A program made the position numbers and the translations under genes. A DNA stretch of 6,808 nucleotides, taken from contig NZ_LECR01000003.1 in NCBI RefSeq assembly GCF_001602625.1, positions 53,498 to 60,305 on the forward strand, in the 5' to 3' direction. Source of the DNA: Sodalis-like endosymbiont of Proechinophthirus fluctus. Its GTDB lineage: Bacteria; Pseudomonadota; Gammaproteobacteria; Enterobacterales; Enterobacteriaceae. Position 1 is the stretch's first letter. Every line of letters starts with the position of its first letter. Shown piece after piece: positions 1 to 6,808 of the stretch. Below the pieces are notes generated by a model. The model searched no databases. It saw only the letters and a program-made list of their open reading frames with translations, and was not told the origin of the DNA.

Positions 1-918
1 GCCTCTCAGAATGCGCTGGAAGCCTTTGGTCCAATGTTGCCGGAATTCCTGGGCGGTTCGGCAGATCTAGCGCCCAGCAATTTGACTATTTGGTCGAAAT
101 CCGCCTCTATCGCTGATGATCCAGCCGGTAACTATATTCACTACGGCGTGCGTGAATTCGGCATGACAGCTATTGGTAACGGTATCGCCCATCACGGCGG
201 CTTCGTGCCATATACGGCAACCTTTTTGATGTTCTTCGAATATGCCCGCAATGCGGTGCGCATGGCGGCGCTCATGAAGGCGCGCCACATCATGGTGTAT
301 ACCCACGACTCCATTGGCCTGGGTGAAGACGGTCCGACCCACCAGCCGGTGGAGCAATTGGCCAGCCTGCGCATGACGCCGAATATGAGCAACTGGCGTC
401 CCTGCGATCAGGTAGAAACTATGGTCGCCTGGAAGAAAGCCATCGAGCGCCACGACGGTCCCACAGCACTTATTCTATCGCGCCAGAAGCTGGCACAGCA
501 GGATCGCACGGCGCAACAGCTAGCGGATATTGCCCGCGGCGGTTATGTGCTTAAAGACTGCGACGGGCAACTAGAATTGATCCTTATCGCCACCGGTTCG
601 GAAGTTGAGCTTGCGGTAGCCGCTTATCAGAAGTTAAAGGATGAAGGCCTCAAGGTGCGTGTGGTATCGCTGCCCTCCACCGACGTCTTTGATTTGCAGG
701 ACGAGGCCTATCGCGAGTCGGTATTGCCGAAAGCAGTGACGGCCCGTATCGCCATTGAGGCCGGCATCGCCGACTACTGGTACAAGTACGTCGGTCTGAA
801 CGGGCTGGTTATCGGCATGACCACTTTCGGTGAATCAGCGCCAGCGGAAGAGTTATTCAAAGTGTTCGGCTTTACCGTAGACAACGTGCTGAGCAAGGCG
901 CGCCTGCTGCTGAAATAA
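1..918 (+). CDS. tktB: Transketolase, C-terminal part (5' end lies outside the window)
   Basis: This ThDP-dependent cytosolic enzyme moves two-carbon ketol units between sugar phosphates in the non-oxidative pentose phosphate pathway. The frame is open from base 1 and ends at TAA 916-918, giving 305 residues. They align without gaps to E. coli transketolase from about residue 360, so roughly 54% of the protein lies upstream. Visible catalytic features, in E. coli numbering, are Glu411 in [10 protein letters not shown] (codon 154-156), His461, Asp469 and His473 in the segment [14 protein letters not shown], and Arg520 in LILSRQ. All are intact and the frame is unbroken, so the gene looks functional. 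The sequence mixes TktA-like and TktB-like stretches ([15 protein letters not shown] is TktB-like, [13 protein letters not shown] is TktA-like). I chose tktB because nudK and acrD lie downstream as in the E. coli tktB locus. The paralogue assignment is inferred, but the family is certain. Confidence 0.96.
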   Translation, partial: ASQNALEAFGPMLPEFLGGSADLAPSNLTIWSKSASIADDPAGNYIHYGVREFGMTAIGNGIAHHGGFVPYTATFLMFFEYARNAVRMAALMKARHIMVYTHDSIGLGEDGPTHQPVEQLASLRMTPNMSNWRPCDQVETMVAWKKAIERHDGPTALILSRQKLAQQDRTAQQLADIARGGYVLKDCDGQLELILIATGSEVELAVAAYQKLKDEGLKVRVVSLPSTDVFDLQDEAYRESVLPKAVTARIAIEAGIADYWYKYVGLNGLVIGMTTFGESAPAEELFKVFGFTVDNVLSKARLLLK

Positions 919-932
919 TTTTTGCCTTACCT

Positions 933-968
933 CACTCCGGCAACCCTCGGGTCCCGGTGTTTTTGTTT
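933..968 (+). terminator. Probable intrinsic terminator of the transketolase gene
   Basis: It begins 15 bases after the tkt stop codon. Bases 934-940 (ACTCCGG) pair with 954-960 (CCGGTGT), with one T-T mismatch. The loop contains a small extra hairpin, ACC/GGT around CTCG. The stem is followed directly by TTTTGTTTGTT. Position, GC-rich stem and T-tract fit a Rho-independent terminator. Stability was judged by eye. Confidence 0.55.
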
Positions 969-1142
969 GTTATCCCCCTTACCTTGTTACACCTGGCATC
1001 CCAGAGGTTCCGCTCACCAAAGCTATCGGACGCTGCCGAGACCGCTTTCGCCGGCAACTAACGGCGGTGGAAGCTTTACCTTATCGGGCAATAGATTGAG
1101 ACACGCCAGGCTCGGTTACTGAACGGAGGAGAGTAATGTTAT

Positions 1143-1181
1143 CGATGTGTATTGGCCGAACGACTTGCGCAATACACATCG
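1143..1181. repeat. 12-bp perfect inverted repeat
   Basis: CGATGTGTATTG at 1143-1154 is exactly complementary to CAATACACATCG at 1170-1181, with a 15-base spacer. No T-tract follows on either strand, so it is not a typical intrinsic terminator. It lies just after a good Shine-Dalgarno-like GGAGGA (1125-1130) and an ATG at 1136-1138. It could be a structured RNA, a protein-binding site or chance. The repeat itself is certain and its role is unknown. Confidence 0.75.
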
Positions 1182-2279
1182 TCATGTCGTCTATCAACGA
1201 GCTCATCTGCTTTTCGCTAACCGTGTAGCAGCACTGGAATAATAATTGTCTTTTTTATTCTCTGGCAGCAACAGCAGATTTTATGATAAAAGAATCGATT
1301 AATGCCGTAAAAATTCGATTTGTTATTAATAAAGCGTATAGTAGCATCATTGCTGATAGAGGGTATTGTACGTTAATGTGTCAAGCCAATAATGAATTGC
1401 AAGGACGCAGAAACGCACTCGGTATTCTCCTTTAATTTTGAGGCTGCACGCCGGCGCAGACTGCATTGCAACGATCGTCGTCGGCAACAGGTATATAAAA
1501 AGTTTTTTTACCATGCTAATGAACGTGCACCGTTTCAATTATGACTCTTACCTGCCATTCAATTTTTCCGTACCGTTGATTTTCTGGAGGTCGCTTATGC
1601 TGACCAGTATTGTCCACCATCGTAGATGTATTGAATATTATCATAATAATTTGTAATCAAGCCGCTTGTCGAAAAGCGCCAAGCGTTCGTGTGTGTTACG
1701 ATTGTCTTCGATTGACAAATCTGCCCATTGCGATAACTACACAGTGGCTATCATAAAACCATAGTGAATATTTTTATTCTCGCTCCTCTCGGTACAGTTA
1801 TATAACCGGTACAAACACAGTATTCGGACGTTGCCCGGTTGCGCTGAAGGCATCCAGGCGCGATCCGGCGGCGGACGGACGGCGAAGTCTTTAACAAAAT
1901 GGTCGGCACTTGGTTAGGAGAGCAAACTACGGTGATTTATTAATTTGTTGCTCTACAGGATCCCAACGCTAATAGTCTCTCATGGGGCGGTTATCGATGG
2001 ACCCGATAAACACTCGTCTCGACAGAGGGAGGTTTTACTAACCCAGCATAGGTTACAGACAATAAATATAGCCCAGCGGTAGCAACGGCCTGAAAGCTGC
2101 AATTGGCGTGAAGGTGTACGGTGACGATGATACAGCAGCGAGCCGCCGTTCCTGGCCTGACAGATGTCACCGCGCGCCAACAGATATTACCGGGCGCGCT
2201 CTTCGTCAGTCGAATACCCCGGCAGCGCTTTTAGCCTCGCACCCAGAGTAATCCTTACCCGAGTCAGGTGTCACCTAAC

Positions 2280-2313
2280 GCAGCGTCGGCAGGCATTAGC
2301 CTGCCGACGCTGC
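2280..2313. repeat. 15-bp perfect inverted repeat with a 4-base loop
   Basis: GCAGCGTCGGCAGGC at 2280-2294 pairs perfectly with GCCTGCCGACGCTGC at 2299-2313 around the loop ATTA. The GC-rich stem should fold very stably as RNA or as a cruciform. There is no T-run on either side, so a classic Rho-independent terminator is unlikely unless its tail was lost. Possible readings are the terminator stem of an erased gene, or a REP-like/intergenic palindrome. A perfect stem in otherwise decayed DNA is notable. Confidence 0.85.
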
Positions 2314-2681
2314 CGGTCTCGCCAGTCAAAATATTCTAATTACCCGCCAGCGTTAATATTTTCTCCAAACTGCTCGTTGACCACCATTAAAAATTTAATT
2401 AATTATAAAAATAATATGTAATTTTAAGATAGTGATATATGTTAAATGAATTATCTTCCTATCATCGCCATATTGGGATGCATCATATTCACTCGCCGCT
2501 CGTGGGACTGTTGCTACTGAACCAGCTTAGCACCGTGACTTGCAGCCGCACCCGAACCCCGTTCAATACCACAAACGCGTGACTCGCGGGGAAGAAGGCG
2601 CCGTTCTCGGCATGTGTATTGCGCAGTCTCCTCTCCCCCTACACCGAGCTTTTTTTGCGCTCGGCCGTCAGTTAGCCGCCG

Positions 2682-3280
2682 TCAACACAGCCACGCAGCT
2701 GGACCTGCTGTAATAATAATGGCTTTACCATCGTAGATGCGAACATTGCGTACCATCGTCAGCGCTTCTGGGAAAGGAATTTCCATAATCTTAATAACCT
2801 TATCCTCGACTCCAACCCCTCCTGCGCTGCGGTGCGAAGTATCATCATATTCGGCGGCGAAGAAATATACCAGCTCGGTCACACTGCCTGGGGATGTATA
2901 TGCCACAAAAAGTTTTTCTGCTTTACCCACCGAAAAATCGGTCTCCTCCTTCGCTTCGCTCCTGATACACTCCTCGAGAGAGTCATCATTCAGCAGGCTG
3001 GCACAGGTTTCGATTAGGATATCGTCGGCATTGCCTTTGATATAAGTAGGCATACGAAACTTGCCGGATTAACACTACACTGTATTTTCCTCGGTGATAA
3101 TGTAATATTGTCGCACCGCCGTTGCCGCTGCCGCATATTTCTCGCATCTGACGTCTAACTGCCGCCGTATTTTTTCATCAGATCGTAGATAATTTTACGC
3201 AGAACAAACCAGTGCTGAGATAACAACGTATTTCTAATGATTTTAATCTTAAAAGATATAACATTTCCGAGATATAACAT
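2682..3280 (-). pseudogene. nudK: nudK pseudogene (GDP-mannose pyrophosphatase, Nudix hydrolase), frameshifted
   Basis: Intact NudK hydrolyses GDP-mannose to GMP and mannose-1-phosphate. Three consecutive minus-strand frames rebuild almost all of the 191-residue E. coli protein. Segment 1 (about 3259 to 3158) carries IKIIRNTLLS and RKIIYDL and stops at TAG 3157-3155. Segment 2 (3153 to about 3060) carries GNGGATILHY and VVLIRQ. Segment 3 (3059 to 2682) carries FRMPTYIKGN, the Nudix region SLLNDDSLEECIRSEAKEET, SPGSVTELVYFFAAEY, VEDKVIKIMEIPF and YDGKAIII. One extra base near 3155-3160 and another in CAAGTTTCGT near 3060 break the frame. The aligned start codon appears to be ATA (3259-3257). 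In the Nudix box the leading Gly and a following Glu are both Ser, and the Gly after EET is Asp, while the metal-binding EAKEE core remains. The C-terminus is also divergent. Segment 3 still gives a 123-codon open frame that an automatic caller may report as a Nudix gene. Confidence 0.9.
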
Positions 3281-3286
3281 TTCCGA
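3255..3286. repeat. Perfect 16-bp tandem duplication at the nudK start
   Basis: GATATAACATTTCCGA occurs at 3255-3270 and again, identical and directly abutting, at 3271-3286. The absence of any difference suggests a recent slippage or duplication event. Sixteen is not a multiple of three, so it shifts the frame relationship between upstream ATGs and the nudK frame. As a result the minus-strand ATG in the outer copy (3280-3278) falls in frame with the nudK N-terminus, while the one in the inner copy (3264-3262) does not. Confidence 0.95.
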
Positions 3287-4894
3287 TAGTATTTTCAGGA
3301 GAATAGCGTAAAAATGATCGTAATCTAATACGCCCCGCGGCATCAGGCCAGTCTAATGGATCAGTTTTTTACAATATCTCCTTTGCTTATCCAAGTCTTA
3401 TCCGCGACATACGAGTAAAGTGCAAAGCACCAGTGCGAAGGGTCGCGTAGCGACAACCGGCTAAGCTATTGCCTTGAAATTATACAGCTGGATAGCTAAT
3501 TTTGTTGATCGCCCTATTTTTGCTTGGGTGCTAGAAATTATTGTCTGCCTGACTGGCGTGATGGCCATCATATCGCTGCCGATAGAGTAATATCTCGGCT
3601 GGCGCCGTCGAAAATTCTTATTTCGTCCAATTATCCCGGCGCCTCTGTGCAGAAGATGAAAAATAAAGTTACCCAGATTATCGAACAGAATATGACCGGT
3701 CTCGATAATCTGTTATATATGGCCTCGCAAAGTACCAATATCGGCCGTGCTATCACCTACGCTGACTTTATTTAGAGGGTACCGATCCTAATGAAGCTAT
3801 GCAGCAGGCACAAAATCAACTACAGGCCGCTTGCCGCAGGCCTTACAAAGCCCAGAGCGTGACAGTAACCAAAACCGGCGACACCAATTTGATGATGATG
3901 GCTTTCGCCTAGACCAATGGATCTATGGATAAACAGAACATAGCCGACTATAGTGGTTAGCCACGTACAGGATCCGGTAAGCTGGGTTAGCAGCATCGGT
4001 AGTATCAATGCCTACGTCTCGTAGTATGCGATGCATATCTGGCTCAACCCTAATCAAATAAATAACTACGACTTGACCACCGATGATATAGTGTCAGCCA
4101 TTAAGACATAAAACTATCAGGTAGCGATAGGATATATCTCGGCAGCACCCCACGTTGGACAATCAATCCTTTAACGCTACTATCAATACCCCTAGGCGCA
4201 GCTTCAAACGCCAGATCAATTCCATGCTATTGCGCTGCGCGTCAATCAGGACGGTTTGTATATTACCCTCGGCAATGTCGCGACAATGGAGCTAGGATAG
4301 GAAAACTATGATTATTTGGCGTGCTACAGCGGTATGGCCGCGTCTGGCATGGGCATCAAATTGGCCTAAGTCGCCAATAAATTGGAAAACAATCTGGCGG
4401 TAAAAAAGAAAATAACGGAACTGGAACCGTTCTTTCCCCACACGGTCTGGGGAAAAATCACCTACGAAACCACCACATTCGTTAGCGCCTCGATCCGCGA
4501 TGTGGTGAAAACGCTGTGCGCAGCTATTTTTAGTGTTTTTGGTGATATATTTATTTTTGTAGAACTTTCGCACCAAGCTTATATCCCACTATCGCCGTCC
4601 CGATCGTGTTATTAGGCACCTTTACAGTGCTTTATTTGTTCAATTTTAGTATTAATACGCTCACTATGTTCACAATGGTACTCGCTATCGGTCTCTTGGT
4701 TGACGATGCCATCATCGTGGTGTAAAACGTCGAGCGGGCGATAAGAGAGGAGACGCGCAAATCTATGGGCCAGAGGGGAAGATTTAGGGATACCTGGTGA
4801 GCATCGCGATAGTATTATCGGCGGTGTTTTGCCGATAACGGTTTTCGGCGGCACCACCAGCGCCATTTATCGCCAGTTTTCTATGACTATTATT

Positions 4895-4936
4895 ATGACG
4901 TTGATGGTGCTATTTATGGCGTTGATAGTGCTGTCG
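4895..4936 (+). repeat. Imperfect 21-bp tandem duplication inside acrD
   Basis: Two adjacent 21-base units (4895-4915 and 4916-4936) match at 16 of 21 positions and translate as MTLMVLF and MALIVLS. At this point the remnant has about eight residues more than E. coli AcrD between QFS and LCAT, which fits an in-frame duplication in a transmembrane segment after constraint was lost. The region is simple and hydrophobic, so convergence cannot be excluded. Confidence 0.45.
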
Positions 4937-6417
4937 GTATTGGTGGTGATGGTGTTTACGCTTGCCTTGTGCGCCACACCGTTTAAACACCTGCCCGGCG
5001 GTCAGCACCACGGCCGACGCGGCTTTGCTTTTTCGGTTGGTTGAAACACTGTTTCAACTAAAGCACCCTACGCTATAAACACGGCGTTGCTGGTGTAATA
5101 GGTGATACAGCGCGCTACCTTCTAGTTGTTGCTTTGCGCGCTGCTGCTGATTAGCATGATGGTATAGATGTTTTCATTTGCCCACGTCGTTTTTGCCCAA
5201 AGAAGATAATGGCGTGTTTATAGTGCAGGTACAATTTCCGGTCGGCTTCCACCCAACAACAGATATTAAAAGTGATCGAAAAAGTCGAAAACTATTTCAT
5301 GACCCAGGAGAAGGATAATGTGCTGTCGGCATTTTCTACGGTGGGCTCGACGCTGGTTCCTGGCGGCAACAGCCAGAACATGGCGAGTCTGTTCGTTCGT
5401 CTGAAAAACTGGGAGGACCGCGCAAGCGCCGACTGCTCATCCTTTGCCATTACTGAGCGCGCGATAAAATCCTTTAACAAGATTCCTGAAGAGTAAATTA
5501 CTTACCAACAATCCGACGGCCACTTCGTGGCTGGACAATGCCACTGGCTTTGATTTGATGCTGGAGGATCATAGCGGTATCTGCCATGGAGCGCTCATGG
5601 CAGTGCCCAGGAACAACTGTTATCCGCTGCAAAGAGTTCCCCACTGCTAACCTGCGTCCTACATAACGGCCTGGATGATAGCTCATAGTTGCAGATCGAT
5701 ATTGATCAGCGCAAGGCGCCGGCGCTTTGTGTGTCAGTGGATGATATCAACAATACGCTGCAAACAGCCTGGGGGGATCCAGCTACGCCAATGAATTCCT
5801 CGATCGCGGGTGGGGGTCGGCGCGTATATGTTCAAGAAGCGGCAAGATACTGTATGTTGTCGCAGGATATCTATCGTTGGTATGTACGTAACAGTAGCGG
5901 CAGTTGGTTCTCTTCTCGGCTTTTTCTAGTTCGCGATCAGAATATGGCGCGCCTCGTTTGGAGCATTATAACGGTCATTCTTCTCTTGATATCGTCAGAG
6001 ATGCAGCCTCTTCTAGCGTCAGCAGCAGCGCCGAGATAGACAAAATGGAAAAACTGGTGCGCCAATTGTGCTTTTGACATACTGGGACTGGAATAAAAGC
6101 CGCCACATTCTATTAAGAGAGGTTACCAGGCCGCCCAGGCGCCTTGCGCTCTATTCCATCTCGATGCGGTAGTATTCTTCCTTGTCTGACGGCGCTATAC
6201 AAAAGCTAGTCAATCTTTTTCTCGGTCATATTGATGGTTCTGCTTGGGGCACTACTGGTAAGCGACCTGGTTCCTCGACATTGACAATGACGTTTATTTC
6301 TAAGTGGGGCTATTAACGGTAATAGTCCTATCGGCCACGAATACTATTCTCATTGTTGGATTCGCCAATGATCTGCATACGCGCGGCATAAAGCTGATGG
6401 AAGCGATCCTAGCGGCG

Positions 6418-6459
6418 CGTATGCATTTATGACCGACACGCATGCATTTACGACCGATA
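6418..6459 (+). repeat. 21-bp tandem duplication inside acrD
   Basis: Copy 1 (6418-6438) and copy 2 (6439-6459) differ at only 3 of 21 bases and translate as RMHL*PT and RMHLRPI. E. coli AcrD has one such stretch (RQRLRPI) before MTSLAF, so the sequence has been duplicated in frame. Copy 1 has since gained a TGA stop (6430-6432). Confidence 0.85.
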
Positions 6460-6706
6460 GTAATGACATCCCTGGCATTCGTTTTCGGCGTGTTGCCGAT
6501 GGCCAGCAGTCGGGGAGGGAGCCGGCTCTGCCAGCCAGCATGCGGTGGGTACCGTGTCGTCATTGGCGGTATGCTTACCACATTCCTGGCGATCTGTTTT
6601 TATCACGCTATTTTACGTGTTGATCAGGCGGCGTTTCCTGCTGATGCCCGGGGGCACAACCTCGCCGGTAGTGTCGACGACCGCCGCTGATAACAAGAAT
6701 ACCTGA

Positions 6707-6808
6707 CCACACTCATGGCGCTCCCGGCAGGCTCGATTGCCGGCGTAGCGCACTAAGGACGGGTCAGAAACTGGCATTACCTGACGGGGTCAAAATCGGC
6801 GCGTCGGC
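6707..6808. other. Unassigned sequence at the window end
   Basis: This follows the last reading frame attributable to acrD, in which RRRF is followed by a tail ending at TGA 6704-6706. It holds a 6-bp hairpin (CCGGCA 6724-6729 with TGCCGG 6738-6743, 8-base loop) without a T-tract. No protein is recognisable. In E. coli ypfM, yffB and dapE come next, but nothing here identifies them. Confidence 0.4.

Larger units (their letters stand above)
970..2681. other. Long eroded intergenic region without a recognisable gene
   Basis: About 1.7 kb in which none of the six frames gave a protein I recognise. Open frames are short (under about 85 codons), mostly start at non-ATG codons and have biased or low-complexity composition. 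AT-rich stretches (about 1230-1660 and 2390-2450) alternate with GC-rich ones (about 2160-2320). In E. coli the matching interval between tktB and nudK carries ypfG on the minus strand. I could not find a convincing ypfG remnant, although decay beyond recognition is plausible. Structured elements inside are inverted repeats at 1143-1181 and 2280-2313, a weaker 7-bp one (2172-2178 with 2193-2199), and a short ccgagc/gctcgg hairpin with a T7 loop at 2644-2664. No tRNA, rRNA or insertion-sequence ends were seen. Confidence 0.6.
3492..6706 (+). pseudogene. acrD: acrD pseudogene (RND-family multidrug efflux pump, inner-membrane subunit), full length but heavily degraded
   Basis: AcrD is a trimeric proton-driven inner-membrane pump that works with AcrA and TolC to export aminoglycosides and other amphiphilic compounds. 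Fragments in shifting frames follow E. coli AcrD (1037 residues) from end to end: NF-DRPIFAWVL (3498 on), NYPGAS and IEQNMTGLDNLLYM (3600-3770), TVTKTGDTN and GSMDKQNIADY (3860-3951), YETTTFVSASIRDVVKTL (4450-4520), [11 protein letters not shown] (4681-4713), FGGTTSAIYRQFS (4843-4881), ENYFMTQEKDNVLSAF (5287-5334), LQIDIDQRKAPAL (5689-5727), NDVYF (6286-6300) and LAFVFGVLPMAS (6469-6504). MTGLDNL, KTGDTN and SMDKQ favour AcrD over AcrB. The start codon is ATA (3492-3494). In-frame stops occur at 3588, 3910, 4022, 4109, 4193, 4298, 4367, 4723, 5686 and 6301. Frameshifts lie near 3597, 3775, 3952, 4180, 4190, 4570-4590, 4790, 4825, 5270, 5770 and elsewhere. The residues after EE of the NVER segment are deleted in frame (about 7). 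It cannot encode a pump. No clear Shine-Dalgarno or promoter is left upstream (3287-3491), and narQ, its E. coli neighbour, was not detected. Confidence 0.95.

Noticed and set aside
922..1122. 66-codon plus-strand frame just after transketolase
   Set aside because: It begins at a non-ATG codon, overlaps the probable terminator, has no Shine-Dalgarno and has an arbitrary composition.
1136..1228. Remnant of epd (the gene after tktA in many enterics), suggested by an INEL motif after a strong Shine-Dalgarno
   Set aside because: Only four residues match, the rest does not align, and the nudK-acrD neighbourhood points to the tktB locus instead.
1704..1742. TTGACA with a possible -10 as a sigma-70 promoter (also a minus-strand TTGACA near 1380)
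   Set aside because: The -35 hexamer is perfect, but no acceptable -10 lies 16-18 bases downstream in either case, and no gene follows.
1980..2421. Minus-strand frame 1980-2180 and plus-strand frame 2164-2421
   Set aside because: Both are Arg/Ser/Cys-rich without recognisable domains. The second runs through the perfect palindrome at 2280-2313, which shapes its sequence.
1168..2624. Shared 13-base string GCGCAATACACAT on the plus strand at about 1168 and the minus strand at about 2612-2624
   Set aside because: One 13-base match on opposite strands is expected about once by chance in a window this size, and the similarity does not extend convincingly.
2644..2664. ccgagc/gctcgg hairpin with a T7 run, as a nudK terminator
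   Set aside because: The T-run lies in the loop rather than after the stem, and on the nudK strand it is an A-run.
2737..3045. 102-codon plus-strand frame opposite nudK
   Set aside because: It is an antisense shadow of the Nudix remnant with no recognisable protein.
4382..4615. Separate small genes at 4382-4615, 4829-5044, 5272-5496, 5689-6039 and 6442-6690
   Set aside because: Each is a piece of one acrD pseudogene, shown by ordered alignment to AcrD. None is an independent gene.
5040..5058. 8-bp perfect hairpin GTTGAAAC-ACT-GTTTCAAC
   Set aside because: It falls inside acrD where the codons spell WLKHCFN, matching the AcrD WFNQMFN region. It is explained by coding ancestry and has no T-tract.

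Overview
The window reads as chromosome from an enterobacterium undergoing genome decay, most likely a Sodalis-type insect endosymbiont or a similarly host-restricted relative. This is inferred from enteric-type protein similarity, one intact housekeeping gene, two heavily eroded genes still aligned along nearly their whole length, and long stretches with no coding content. No transposase, phage, plasmid, CRISPR or novel defence system was seen.

Layout. Positions 1-918 (+) hold the C-terminal 305 residues of an apparently intact transketolase, followed by a probable intrinsic terminator (933-968). From about 970 to 2681 there is no gene I can recognise. This stretch contains two strong inverted repeats (1143-1181 and 2280-2313) and a few doubtful short reading frames. 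Positions 2682-3280 (-) are a nudK (GDP-mannose pyrophosphatase, Nudix family) pseudogene broken by at least two frameshifts, with a perfect 16-bp tandem duplication at its start. Positions 3492-6706 (+) are a complete-length but wrecked acrD (RND multidrug efflux inner-membrane pump), with at least ten in-frame stops, many frameshifts and a lost start codon. The last 100 bases are unassigned.

Context. In E. coli K-12 the order is talA-tktB-ypfG-nudK-aegA-narQ-acrD, with tktB and acrD on one strand and nudK on the other. The window keeps tkt(+), nudK(-), acrD(+) in that order and orientation. This supports reading the transketolase as the tktB-locus copy, and it suggests that ypfG, aegA and narQ have been deleted or eroded beyond recognition.

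Function. Only transketolase (non-oxidative pentose phosphate pathway) is likely to make a working product. GDP-mannose hydrolysis by NudK and aminoglycoside/acidic-drug efflux by AcrD appear to be lost functions, as expected under relaxed selection inside a host. Comparisons with E. coli proteins are from memory, not from a database search.
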